Source: a virus
Strand: one strand, 5' to 3'
DNA length: 46,147 nucleotides
Virus record (IMG/VR): IMGVR_UViG_3300047476_000099
Location: 1 to 46,147 of that record
A program made the position numbers and the translations under genes. This document shows positions 18,048 to 26,252 of the stretch, piece by piece. Within the stretch, counting starts at the first letter, position 1, and each line of letters begins with the position of its first letter. Under the pieces are notes generated by a model, which saw nothing but the letters and a program-made list of their open reading frames with translations, had not been told where the DNA came from and searched no databases.

Positions 18048-19232
18048 ATGAAAACCATCAAGCAAATTCGTGAAGAATATGATAATAGAGTTTTGGATCA
18101 GGCTCAGTCTGCGCCAGATGAACTTGTGCTTGAAGGTCGTGAAAAGAGTAAATCATTTAAGTCCTCTTCTGCTGTTCCATCACCAAGTGAAATGCCAGCA
18201 ATGCTTCTCTTTAGAAGAATGGCATATCGTCTATATCCAAACAAGCAGGTAGTTGCTCTTTATTATTCTAAGGCAGTAGATAAGTATCTATCAATCCCAT
18301 TTGGACCCGATGGCAATCTTAATCTAAGTGAATCCTCTGTGTATAACACATATGAGGAAATGCTTGTATCAGAGGGAGCCAAATGGGATATTGCTAAGGG
18401 CGCACTAAAAGGTGCTGCTCATGGAGCAATTAGAGGTGGAGCAATTGGAGGAGCAATCGCACCAGGACCTGGTACAGTTATTGGTGCAGGTGTCGGTGCT
18501 GTTCGTGGCGCATATAAAGGCGCAAAGCGAGCATCAGATAAAACAGTTAAAGAATCCTTCCAATCAAGAGTTGCAGAACTAAGAGAAGATAGAGAAGAAC
18601 AGCTAGACGAATTTATTGGAGCAGCAATTAAAGCAGTTCCAGCTATTGGTAGAGCTGTTGCAGGATCTGCAGCTGGTGAAGCTATTATCGCTGGTGGTAA
18701 GAAACTTGTTGGCGCAGCTGGTTCTCTATTGAAAAAGCTAAAGCCAAAAGCTAAGACTGCACCTAAGCCAAGAAAGGTTCCTAGTGGAAAGGGCGCGGCA
18801 TTAGCTGGCGCAGCAGGAGCTGCAGCTGGTAGTGCAGCAAGTGACTCAGGTGGAGATAGTAAGCCAGAGGATCTTGCAACAGTCGGTGGATACGGCGATA
18901 GTGCAGTTACAAAGACAAGAGGCGACTTGCTTAGATCAAAGGCATCACCTAGAACATCATCATCGTGGAAAGCTGCTCCAGAACCAAAGCAGAAAAAAGA
19001 ACCTATCGAAGAAAACAAAATCACAGATTTACGTAACATGGTAGAGTCTGAAAATTCTATTCATGAAATGGTAATCAATGGGAAGACTATTACCCTAAAT
19101 ACTACTATGGCAAAAAGAATCCTTGAAGTTTATGATTCGGTCAATACTAAGAACAAGAAGATTGTTGAAAGTATGCTAAACGAAGACCTTGAATCCTTCA
19201 AGAAACTACTCAACTTTTCAATAAAGGCATAA
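18048..19232 (+). CDS. Gly/Ala-rich putative internal head protein
   Basis: A 394-residue protein of unknown function. It has two Gly/Ala-rich hydrophobic segments with repeated small-xxx-small spacing (residues about 112-165 and 190-230), a basic linker (about 235-255), a second Ala/Gly stretch and a helical C-terminus (GKTITLNTTMAKRILEVYDS and LNEDLESFKKLLNF). EEQLDE and MLNE contain the tripeptide I interpret as prohead protease sites. The location in the core-gene block suggests an internal or core protein processed during head maturation. The ribosome site is AAGAGGA. Confidence 0.6.
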   Translation: MKTIKQIREEYDNRVLDQAQSAPDELVLEGREKSKSFKSSSAVPSPSEMPAMLLFRRMAYRLYPNKQVVALYYSKAVDKYLSIPFGPDGNLNLSESSVYNTYEEMLVSEGAKWDIAKGALKGAAHGAIRGGAIGGAIAPGPGTVIGAGVGAVRGAYKGAKRASDKTVKESFQSRVAELREDREEQLDEFIGAAIKAVPAIGRAVAGSAAGEAIIAGGKKLVGAAGSLLKKLKPKAKTAPKPRKVPSGKGAALAGAAGAAAGSAASDSGGDSKPEDLATVGGYGDSAVTKTRGDLLRSKASPRTSSSWKAAPEPKQKKEPIEENKITDLRNMVESENSIHEMVINGKTITLNTTMAKRILEVYDSVNTKNKKIVESMLNEDLESFKKLLNFSIKA

Positions 19233-19235
19233 GGC

Positions 19236-19721
19236 ATGGCAACAGTATTAACAACACAAACACTAGTTGACACCAACAGACATTCTGTAATCAAGATTGT
19301 TGGTGCAGGTGGCACAGATGCTAATGCTTCACTAATCGTGGCAGCAAATCTAGCATATGCTATTAACGCCACAGGTCAGGTTAGCACATCAAATCCAAAG
19401 CGTCTTAATAGAGTTGCTATCAAGCGTATTTGGGGTCAGGGTCAGCTATCACAGGGTTCGGTTACTCTAAAGTGGGGTGGCAATAATAACTCTTCCATCG
19501 TAACATTTGGTAATGGTAACTTTGACTATAATTTTGACGCAAGCTCTACACAAGGCACAATCGAAATTCCTGATCAAGCTAACTGCACAGGTGATATTGT
19601 ATTCTCCAGCACAGCAGGTGCTACCGATACATGGACACTATTCATCGATCTAAAGAAAGATGGTAGAGATTATGATCAGGGCGCAGTCCGTGATCCACTA
19701 GCTTTCAATAGAGGTCTATAA
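19236..19721 (+). CDS. Putative virion surface or decoration protein
   Basis: A 161-residue, Gly/Thr/Asn-rich, probably all-beta protein. The ending (TDTWTLFIDLKKDGRDYDQG, then DPLAFNRGL) is a pattern I associate with conserved structural proteins of T4-like marine phages, but I cannot name a T4 counterpart. It follows the previous gene after 3 bases and its stop overlaps the next start (TAATG), so it is made with the head core genes. A capsid decoration role is an inference from composition and location. Confidence 0.55.
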   Translation: MATVLTTQTLVDTNRHSVIKIVGAGGTDANASLIVAANLAYAINATGQVSTSNPKRLNRVAIKRIWGQGQLSQGSVTLKWGGNNNSSIVTFGNGNFDYNFDASSTQGTIEIPDQANCTGDIVFSSTAGATDTWTLFIDLKKDGRDYDQGAVRDPLAFNRGL

Positions 19722-20173
19722 TGTCTAAGGATCTGATCGAATCCATCATTGCTGGTAACATGATTGAAGCTAATGATATGGTCGAAGCCAAACTAGCTGA
19801 AATTCGTGAACGCAAGATGTATGAAATGAAGCGTATGTATGGAGCTCAGATGAACGAGGTTCTAGGTGGTATGTCACCAGAAGAACTTGCAGCCAAGAAG
19901 AAAGCTGGTTACCGTAAAGCATCTGACGTTTATGGTGATCCTTATGAGACTAAGACAAAAGCACGTAAGGCTCCACCTAAAGGCAAAGCGCCAAAGTCTA
20001 AGAAATCAAAAGGTATTATCCAGAAGGTAAAGAAGTGGGTTTCTAACTACAAGCCAAACCCACCAGGAACACTGGTAGTCAAAACCGCTGCTGGCGCTGC
20101 TAGAGGTGCTGGTAAAGCTATTAAGAGTTTAGCATCCGATCTTAAGGATATCGGAACTAGCAATCTGGAATAA
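19721..20173 (+). CDS. 67: Prohead core protein, gp67-like
   Basis: A 150-residue protein. The first 45 residues (DLIESIIAGNMIEANDMVEA, KLAEIRERKMYEMKR) follow the T4 gp67 pattern (LIEAIKSNDLVAARKLFAEA...). T4 gp67 then has an acidic tail. Here the rest is strongly basic (TKARKAPPKGKAPKSKKSKG) and ends in a small hydrophobic/Gly segment. It lies directly before the protease gene as expected for a core component. The symbol rests on the N-terminus and position only. Confidence 0.55.
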   Translation: MSKDLIESIIAGNMIEANDMVEAKLAEIRERKMYEMKRMYGAQMNEVLGGMSPEELAAKKKAGYRKASDVYGDPYETKTKARKAPPKGKAPKSKKSKGIIQKVKKWVSNYKPNPPGTLVVKTAAGAARGAGKAIKSLASDLKDIGTSNLE

Positions 20174-20181
20174 TATAAATA
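20174..20181 (+). promoter_or_regulatory. Late promoter of gene 21 (TATAAATA, exact T4 consensus)
   Basis: TATAAATA matches the T4 late promoter consensus exactly. It lies right after the core gene stop and 19 bases before the gp21 ATG. This is the clearest late promoter in the window. Confidence 0.8.
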
Positions 20182-20200
20182 TACCTAAAGGGTCAATTAA

Positions 20201-20848
20201 ATGAAACTTATTAAGGAAGAAGTTCAGGACGTTAAGTATCTTGTCGAAGCTGACGGTAAGGGTGGCAAGAACCACTTTATTACTGGCATCTTTATGCAGG
20301 CTGAAAGACAGAACCGTAACGGTCGTGTGTATCCTATGAATGTGCTTTCAAAAGAAGCAGATAGATACAATCGTGAATACGTTTCTAAGAACAGAGCATT
20401 TGGTGAACTAGGTCACCCAGATAATCCACAAATCAACCTAGACAGAGTTTCGCATATGATCACCAAGTTGTATGCAGATGGTACTAATTTTATTGGTAAA
20501 GCTAAAATTTTGGATACTCCTCACGGTAAAATCGTTAAGAGTTTACTAGATGGTGGTGCAAGTCTTGGAGTGTCGACCAGAGGCGTAGGGTCTCTCCGTC
20601 CACACAACGGCTATCAGCAAGTTCAAGACGACTTTAAGTTGGCAACAGCGGCAGACATTGTTGCAGACCCAAGTGCGCCAGACGCCTTTGTGCAAGGTAT
20701 TATGGAAGGTAAAGAATGGATTTTTGAGAACGGTAAGTGGAAAGAGCAAGAGTATTATCATGCTAAGAAACTTATCAGCGAAGCCTCAAAAGATGAAATT
20801 GAAAACGTGGCTCTAAAGATTTTTGAAAACTATATGTCAAAACTTTAA
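20201..20848 (+). CDS. 21: Prohead maturation protease gp21
   Basis: A 215-residue serine protease (T4 gp21 is 212) that cleaves scaffold, core and capsid proteins inside the prohead. Family signatures are NRNGRVYPMNVL (residues 38-49), FGELGHPDNPQINL with His72 (67-80) and LGVSTRG with Ser125 (122-128), followed by ADIVADPSAP (151-160). His and Ser are the expected catalytic pair. It lies between core and scaffold genes under a consensus late promoter. Confidence 0.94.
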   Translation: MKLIKEEVQDVKYLVEADGKGGKNHFITGIFMQAERQNRNGRVYPMNVLSKEADRYNREYVSKNRAFGELGHPDNPQINLDRVSHMITKLYADGTNFIGKAKILDTPHGKIVKSLLDGGASLGVSTRGVGSLRPHNGYQQVQDDFKLATAADIVADPSAPDAFVQGIMEGKEWIFENGKWKEQEYYHAKKLISEASKDEIENVALKIFENYMSKL

Positions 20849-20852
20849 AAAT

Positions 20853-20860
20853 GCTAAATA
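20853..20860 (+). promoter_or_regulatory. Putative late promoter of gene 22 (GCTAAATA)
   Basis: GCTAAATA lies in the 37-base gap between genes 21 and 22, 25 bases before the gp22 ATG and ahead of an AAAGGAG ribosome site. Confidence 0.55.
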
Positions 20861-20885
20861 AGGAAGATAAAGGAGTATCTTAAAC

Positions 20886-22265
20886 ATGGCATCACTAACC
20901 GAAGCAGCGAAGGCTGTACTAGAAGGTAAGACTTCTATTGAAGAAGGTTATGGCATCAATTATCCATCAGTGGGTAATGGTTCTGTCTCTAACCCTGATC
21001 CAGTAGATCCATCTACCGCTTCTACAGGTAACGCTAAGACACTAAAGCCAAAGTCAAAGGCATCAGAAGCTGATCCAAAGCACAATGAAGCTGCTGACCT
21101 AGGCGGACAAACCCCAACACAGCTACCATCAGGTAATCTTGGTGCAGCTGCTGCTGGAGCTGTTGGTAAGGATTCATCCCGTTCTGGTCAAGCATCCGTA
21201 AAGGCTGAGCCAACAAAGAAGCTATCCGAAGATGAAGTAGTTGACGGCGAAGTAGTTGAGGAAGAAAAGACCTCACTAGCAGAGCGTGTCAAGGCTCTTA
21301 AGGAAGCCCGTAAGGCTAAGGCTGAAAAGGAAGAGGACGAAGACGAGAAGGAAGACGAGAAGCACGAAGGCAAGATGGAAAAGTGCGACGAAGAAATCGA
21401 AATCTCTGAGGAGCTAGAGGACTTCATTGCAGAAGGTATCGAAGCCGGTCTATCCGAGGAAGAAATCCTAGCAGCCATCGAAGAAAACTTTGAGTTTGTT
21501 TCAGAAGAAATAGAAGAACCAGTTGAGTCATATCAGGTTGATATGTCCGAGCATGTAAATGCCCTTCTAGAAGGTGAAGACCTATCTGAGGAGTTTCATG
21601 CCAAGGCAACCACAATCTTTGAAGCAGCCGTTAAGTCAAAGATTGAAGAAGAAGTTGCTCTACTAGAACAGGCTTATGCTGAGACACTAGAAGAAAGAGT
21701 CGAAGAAATCATGGAAGAACTTGCTTCCAATGTTGACGACTATCTAAACTACGTTGTCGAGCAGTGGATTGCTGAGAACGAAGTTGCTATTGAATCAGCA
21801 CTACGTTCAGAACTAACAGAGGACTTTATCTCTGGTCTAAAGGCTCTCTTTGCAGAACATTACATCGATGTTCCTGAGGAAGAGGTTCAGGTCGTTGAGG
21901 AACTATCCGCAACAGTTGAAGACCTAGAAGCAAAGCTAAACGAAGAAATTCAGCGCAATGTTGAACTTACATCAATGCTTGCTGAATCTCGCAAGGTTGA
22001 ACTAGCTGCTACCGTTTGTGAAGGTCTAACCGATACACAGACACAGAAGCTACTAGCTCTTGTTGAGAACGTCGAGTATACCGACGATGCATCATTTGTT
22101 GAAAAAATTTCTACACTAAGGGAGAATTACTTCCCAACTGCTGTTAAGAACACCGAAGTTCTTGACCGTGTCGAATCCGCCGACCCACAGGCTCTAACAG
22201 AGGCTACCCTAGAAGGTCCAATGGCTCGTTACGTTCAGGCTCTTGGCAAAAGTCTTCCAAAGTAA
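20886..22265 (+). CDS. 22: Prohead scaffold protein gp22
   Basis: A 459-residue, very acidic, mostly helical protein, much longer than T4 gp22 (269). It has a low-complexity N-terminus, a charged Lys/Glu tract (residues about 125-170) and long predicted coiled-coil stretches (about 170-400). The position between protease and major capsid gene identifies the main scaffold component. LNEE near residue 356 and many LxE/IxE triplets are potential gp21 sites, consistent with scaffold destruction during maturation. Confidence 0.88.
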   Translation: MASLTEAAKAVLEGKTSIEEGYGINYPSVGNGSVSNPDPVDPSTASTGNAKTLKPKSKASEADPKHNEAADLGGQTPTQLPSGNLGAAAAGAVGKDSSRSGQASVKAEPTKKLSEDEVVDGEVVEEEKTSLAERVKALKEARKAKAEKEEDEDEKEDEKHEGKMEKCDEEIEISEELEDFIAEGIEAGLSEEEILAAIEENFEFVSEEIEEPVESYQVDMSEHVNALLEGEDLSEEFHAKATTIFEAAVKSKIEEEVALLEQAYAETLEERVEEIMEELASNVDDYLNYVVEQWIAENEVAIESALRSELTEDFISGLKALFAEHYIDVPEEEVQVVEELSATVEDLEAKLNEEIQRNVELTSMLAESRKVELAATVCEGLTDTQTQKLLALVENVEYTDDASFVEKISTLRENYFPTAVKNTEVLDRVESADPQALTEATLEGPMARYVQALGKSLPK

Positions 22266-22300
22266 TTTAACTAGTTAAACATAGAAAGAAGGAAACTAAA

Positions 22301-23668
22301 ATGTATCTTACAGAACAACTAGAGAAGAAGTGGTCACCAGTTCTGGACCACGACGGTCTCACATCTATTAAGGATCCATATCGCCGCGCCGTTACCGCAG
22401 TGGTTCTTGAGAACCAGGAGCGTGAAATGGCGAAGGAAGCTGGCATCCTAAACGAAGCAGCTCCAACCAACTCTGGTGGTGGTCTTGGCGCAGGAACAAA
22501 CGTTGCTTCCTACGACCCAATTCTTATCTCCCTAGTTCGTCGTGCGCTTCCAAACCTAATCGCTTATGACGTTTGCGGCGTTCAGCCAATGACCGGTCCA
22601 ACCGGCCTTATCTTCGCAATGCGTTCACGTTATAAGTCAATGTCTGGTACAAATGCTCCAGTTGCTGGCTCAAACGAAGCTTTCTTCAATGAAGCCAACA
22701 CAGCATTCTCTGGTCAGAACAATGCATTCGGTATCACCGAAGCTGGTTTCCATCCAGACGCAAACAACAACCCATTCGCTGACACAACCCTAGCCGGTTC
22801 TTCAATCGCCGTCAACAAGGGTATGACAACTGCACAGGCTGAAGCCCTAGGCGACGCCGCTGGCAACATGTTCAACGAAATGGCCTTCTCAATCGATAAG
22901 GTTACTGTTACTGCTCGTAGCCGTGCGCTAAAGGCAGAATACACCACTGAACTAGCACAGGACCTAAAGGCAATCCACGGTCTTGACGCTGAGACAGAAC
23001 TAGCAAACATCCTATCAACTGAAATCCTAGCAGAAATCAATCGTGAGGTTATCCGCACAATTTATCGCTCTGCAACACTAGGCGCTCAGTATGGTGTTAC
23101 AACTGCTGGTACATTCGATCTTGACACCGACTCAAACGGTCGTTGGTCAGTTGAGAAGTTCAAGGGTCTAATTTTCCACATCGAACGTGAGTGTAACGCT
23201 CTAGCCAAGGCAACCCGTCGTGGCAAGGGTAACGTCCTTATCGTTTCATCAGACGTTGCATCCGCAATGGCAATGGCTGGTGTTCTTTCTTACACCCCAC
23301 AGCTATCTGCTGATCTAACCGTTGACGATACTGGCAACACCTTCGTTGGTACTCTACACGGCCGTATTAAGGTTTATATCGATCCTTACTTCGGTGGTTC
23401 AGAGAACGGCGACGAACTAGTAACCGTTGGTTATCGCGGTCAGTCCCCATTCGATGCTGGTCTATTCTACTGCCCATACGTTCCACTACAGATGGTTCGT
23501 GCAATCGGTCAGGATACCTTCCAGCCAAAGATTGGCTTCAAGACCCGTTACGGCATGGTGGCCAATCCGTTCGCAACAACCGCTGGTGACGGCGTTGTTG
23601 GAACCCGTGACGTTGCTACAAACGCCAACAGATACTACCGTATCTTCCGCGTTCGTAACCTAACCTAA
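22301..23668 (+). CDS. 23: Major capsid protein gp23
   Basis: A 455-residue major capsid protein (T4 gp23 is 521 before cleavage) with typical stretches such as PNLIAYDVCGVQPMTGPTGL, TARSRALKAEYT-ELAQDLKA, NREVIRTIY and QPKIGFKTRYGMVANPF. Residues 50-53 read LNE|A, matching the T4-type gp21 site (T4 gp23 is cut after Glu65 before Ala), so mature protein probably starts at Ala53. No late promoter motif lies directly upstream. A palindrome TTTAACT/AGTTAAA occupies 22266-22279 and AGAAGGAAA serves as the ribosome site. Confidence 0.97.
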   Translation: MYLTEQLEKKWSPVLDHDGLTSIKDPYRRAVTAVVLENQEREMAKEAGILNEAAPTNSGGGLGAGTNVASYDPILISLVRRALPNLIAYDVCGVQPMTGPTGLIFAMRSRYKSMSGTNAPVAGSNEAFFNEANTAFSGQNNAFGITEAGFHPDANNNPFADTTLAGSSIAVNKGMTTAQAEALGDAAGNMFNEMAFSIDKVTVTARSRALKAEYTTELAQDLKAIHGLDAETELANILSTEILAEINREVIRTIYRSATLGAQYGVTTAGTFDLDTDSNGRWSVEKFKGLIFHIERECNALAKATRRGKGNVLIVSSDVASAMAMAGVLSYTPQLSADLTVDDTGNTFVGTLHGRIKVYIDPYFGGSENGDELVTVGYRGQSPFDAGLFYCPYVPLQMVRAIGQDTFQPKIGFKTRYGMVANPFATTAGDGVVGTRDVATNANRYYRIFRVRNLT

Positions 23669-23669
23669 T

Positions 23670-23700
23670 CCTGATTTAAATCAGGTCCTACGAAAGTAGG
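23670..23700 (+). other. Two hairpins in the 3' untranslated region of gene 23
   Basis: A perfect 16-base palindrome (CCTGATTT/AAATCAGG, 23670-23685) is followed after one base by CCTAC-GAAA-GTAGG (23687-23700), a five-pair stem with a GNRA tetraloop. With the terminator that follows, the capsid mRNA ends in three stacked hairpins. Confidence 0.7.
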
Positions 23701-23708
23701 CAACTAAG

Positions 23709-23735
23709 AGGGGAGCTTTCGGGCTCCCCTTTTTT
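23709..23735 (+). terminator. Rho-independent terminator after gene 23
   Basis: The eight-pair stem AGGGGAGC/GCTCCCCT has a TTTCGG loop (23717-23722), followed directly by a T-run. It ends the late head-gene transcript before the next late promoter. Confidence 0.92.
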
Positions 23736-23738
23736 ATT

Positions 23739-23746
23739 ACTAAATA
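23739..23746 (+). promoter_or_regulatory. Putative late promoter (ACTAAATA)
   Basis: ACTAAATA lies 4 bases after the terminator T-run and 17 bases before the ATG at 23764, suggesting that this gene restarts as its own late unit. Confidence 0.55.
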
Positions 23747-23763
23747 GATGACGGAGGATTCCC

Positions 23764-24285
23764 ATGGCAATTGAATCATTTGCATCTAACACACCACAAA
23801 ACTCTAGCATCCTACAGCTAACTCGCTTTACGTTTATCATTCCTGATAAGCCATATCTAAAATACTTTTGTCAGACTGTTGGGATTCCATCTGTATCAAC
23901 TAGTCCTGTTGCAGTAGCGACTCCCCTGACAACCACATTTCGTCATGGTGATAAGCTAGACTTTGAGGCTCTAACTATCACTGCAATTGTTGATGAAGAT
24001 ATGCGTATCTGGGAAGAGACATATAACTGGATGAAGGGACTTGTTCGTCCATCTGACTCCCGTGAGTATTTTAGAAAAGGTTTGCAGGACAAAACACCTC
24101 TATACTTTGACGGTTTTCTAACTGTCAATACCAATGCGAATAATCCTAACATTCGTTTCAAGTTCCACAACTGCCATCCAGTGTCACTTGGTGGAATTAA
24201 CTTTGATACAAAGACAGATGCTGACAACATTCCTACCTGTGATATTACATTCCGTTATGATCTATTTGAAGTGGAAAGACTTTGA
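23764..24285 (+). CDS. Tail-tube-fold protein (second gp19-like protein)
   Basis: A 173-residue protein with the layout of T4 tube-type proteins: an opening strand LTRFTFIIPDKPYLKYFCQ, a VGIPSVSTSPVAVATPLTTT stretch, GDKLDFEALTITAIVDEDMR, an acidic/aromatic helix WEETYNWMKG and a terminal CDITFRYDLFEVERL. It sits alone between the capsid terminator and uvsY, the place where cyanophage-type genomes have the tail completion gene 3, also near this size. I cannot decide between a tube initiator/terminator role and gp3 from sequence alone. It has its own late-type promoter, and its stop overlaps the -35 of the uvsY promoter. Confidence 0.6.
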   Translation: MAIESFASNTPQNSSILQLTRFTFIIPDKPYLKYFCQTVGIPSVSTSPVAVATPLTTTFRHGDKLDFEALTITAIVDEDMRIWEETYNWMKGLVRPSDSREYFRKGLQDKTPLYFDGFLTVNTNANNPNIRFKFHNCHPVSLGGINFDTKTDADNIPTCDITFRYDLFEVERL

Positions 24286-24310
24286 CATTTCCCTTGTGAT
24301 ATAGTATAAT
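24282..24310 (+). promoter_or_regulatory. Consensus sigma-70 (early) promoter of uvsY-uvsW
   Basis: TTGACA (24282-24287), 17 bases, then TATAAT (24305-24310): an exact match to the sigma-70 consensus with optimal spacing. It is about 24 bases before the uvsY ATG. The host polymerase should use it early. Confidence 0.9.
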
Positions 24311-24333
24311 GTCGTTTCACTATGGAGTAAAAA

Positions 24334-24780
24334 ATGAAAGCACCTGTAACAATTGACGCCTTGATGACGGAATGGTCTAATGATTCCCATATCGATTCCA
24401 CATCGATGGAAAAGGAATTGCTAAAGATATCCCATCTTCATGGTAAGTATCTTAACATCATGTCATATCATCGCCATGTCATTAGAAAGCTGGAAGCTGA
24501 GTATAAGATCAAAAGAGGTCTCAAGGAAGACTACTATGCTGGTCGTCTATCACAAGATGAATTAGAAGAATATGGATGGGAGCCCTGTCAGTTTGTTCTC
24601 TCCGATCCTAAGATTGCTAGAAAGATTGAGACTGATAAAGAGCTTATAAATATGCTATTGAAGAAGGTAGCTCATGAGGAGATTGTCGCATACTGCGAGA
24701 ACGTCCTCAAGTCACTACATTCTAGAACCTGGGATCTTGGCAATTATGTCAAGTATCAGCAACTCACTCTAGGAAAATAA
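24334..24780 (+). CDS. uvsY: Recombination mediator UvsY
   Basis: A 148-residue homologue of T4 UvsY (137), which loads UvsX recombinase onto single strands covered by gp32. Aligning stretches are HIDSTSMEKELLKISHLHGKY (T4: FIDSTKLQYEAANNVMLYSKW), LEAEYKIKRGLKEDYYAGR (T4: IEAQKKVALKARLDYYSGR) and VLSDPKIARKIETD (T4: VLSADKDVLKVDT). It is first in the early unit, and its stop overlaps the uvsW start (TAATG). Confidence 0.92.
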   Translation: MKAPVTIDALMTEWSNDSHIDSTSMEKELLKISHLHGKYLNIMSYHRHVIRKLEAEYKIKRGLKEDYYAGRLSQDELEEYGWEPCQFVLSDPKIARKIETDKELINMLLKKVAHEEIVAYCENVLKSLHSRTWDLGNYVKYQQLTLGK

Positions 24781-26249
24781 TGCATCTTGTAATTACCAAT
24801 GCGAATGAATCCTACATCAAAGTTCACTGTGATGAAAGTGTAGCCTGGGAACTAAGAGACGCTTTCTCTTTTCGTCCACCAGGCTTTCAATTCGTTCCAT
24901 CTTATAAGCAAAAATTGTGGGATGGTTTTTTAAGATTGTTCAATCCACTCACAAGACAAATCTATCGTGGACTTGCGCCTCAAGTAATGGAGTGGGCAAC
25001 TAAGCGAGGCTATACTTATGAGTATGCGGATGAAGATTTGGATAACTCATTCTCATTGGAAGAGGCTAATGAGTTTGCTGCTAAACTTAATCCTAAGCAT
25101 CCACCTCGTGACTATCAGCTTAATGCTTTTACTCACGCTATACGTTCTAAGCGCAGAATCGTTCTTTCTCCCACCGGATCAGGTAAATCTCTGCTTCTAT
25201 ATCTGGTTTGCAATTATCTTCTTAAAAAAGGTAAGAGAGGACTTTTAATCGTTCCTCGTTCCGCTCTTGTCGAACAGATGTATTCTGACTTTGAGGATTA
25301 CTCTGTCAAGAATGGCAAGGACATGGAGAAGTATTGTCACCGTGTCTATTCAGGTCGGGATAAAGTATCAGACAAGCCAATCGTTATCTCTACCTGGCAA
25401 TCGCTACAGAGAATGCCTAAAGAATATTTTGAACAGTTTGATTATGTGATCTGTGACGAGGTGCATCAAGCACAAGCAAAGGCTCTTACTGACATTGTAG
25501 GCAAATGCACCAAGGCAGAATATCGTTTGGGTGTAACAGGAACTCTGTCAGGTTCAAAAGCACACGAATGGCAGCTTGTAGGATTGTTTGGTCAAATCTA
25601 TCGTGCAACCACATCAAAAGAGTTGATGGATAAGAACCAACTAGCTGATCTTACAATCAAGTGTCTGCTACTCAAATATACCGATGAAGAATGTCAGTAT
25701 ATGAAATCTGCATCTTATCAGGATGAAATCAAGTATATCATTTCCCATCGTGAGAGAAACAATTTCATTGTCAATCTAGCATTGTCATTGAAAGGAAACA
25801 CTCTGCTACTGTTCAACTATGTTGAGTCCCACGGAGCCATCTTATATGACATGCTAAATAAGAAGGCTAAAGAAGGTCGAAAAGTATTCTTTATTCATGG
25901 AGGGACGGACGTTGAAGATAGAGAACAGATCAGAAAGATTGTCGAGAGTGAAACCGATGCTATTATTGTTGGGTCCGTTGGTGTTCTCAGCACTGGTACT
26001 AATATCGTGGCCTTGGATAGCGTCATCTTTGCATCTCCTACCAAGTCCAAGATTCGGAATCTACAATCAATCGGTCGTGGATTACGAGTTAGTGAATCTA
26101 AAAAATCCGCCACACTCTTTGACATTGCCGACGACTTTAAGTGGAAAGCGAAAGAAAACTTTACCCTTAAACATTTCTTTGAGAGACTTAAAACCTACAG
26201 TGAAGAACAGTTCAAGTTCAAAATCTATAAGATAAGCATGAAAGGTTAG
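24780..26249 (+). CDS. uvsW: Recombination helicase UvsW
   Basis: A 489-residue superfamily 2 helicase. An N-terminal substrate domain (residues 1-105) precedes the helicase core: Walker A SPTGSGKS (130-137), Walker B DEVH (226-229), motif III GVTGTL (251-256), motif V STGTN (403-407) and motif VI QSIGRGLR (428-435). In T4, UvsW unwinds R-loops and D-loops, remodels forks and turns off origin-dependent replication. All motifs are intact. It is coupled to uvsY. Confidence 0.95.
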   Translation: MHLVITNANESYIKVHCDESVAWELRDAFSFRPPGFQFVPSYKQKLWDGFLRLFNPLTRQIYRGLAPQVMEWATKRGYTYEYADEDLDNSFSLEEANEFAAKLNPKHPPRDYQLNAFTHAIRSKRRIVLSPTGSGKSLLLYLVCNYLLKKGKRGLLIVPRSALVEQMYSDFEDYSVKNGKDMEKYCHRVYSGRDKVSDKPIVISTWQSLQRMPKEYFEQFDYVICDEVHQAQAKALTDIVGKCTKAEYRLGVTGTLSGSKAHEWQLVGLFGQIYRATTSKELMDKNQLADLTIKCLLLKYTDEECQYMKSASYQDEIKYIISHRERNNFIVNLALSLKGNTLLLFNYVESHGAILYDMLNKKAKEGRKVFFIHGGTDVEDREQIRKIVESETDAIIVGSVGVLSTGTNIVALDSVIFASPTKSKIRNLQSIGRGLRVSESKKSATLFDIADDFKWKAKENFTLKHFFERLKTYSEEQFKFKIYKISMKG

Positions 26250-26252
26250 TTT

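Noticed and set aside
18419-19039. A 206-codon minus-strand frame
   Set aside because: It lies opposite the Gly/Ala-rich head protein, where high GCx/GGx content keeps the antisense frame open; no promoter or ribosome site supports it.
25853-25860. Late-promoter-like GCTAAATA inside uvsW (also ACTAAATA at 30893-30900 in gene 46)
   Set aside because: Both are inside coding sequence with no late gene directly downstream, so they are treated as chance matches.
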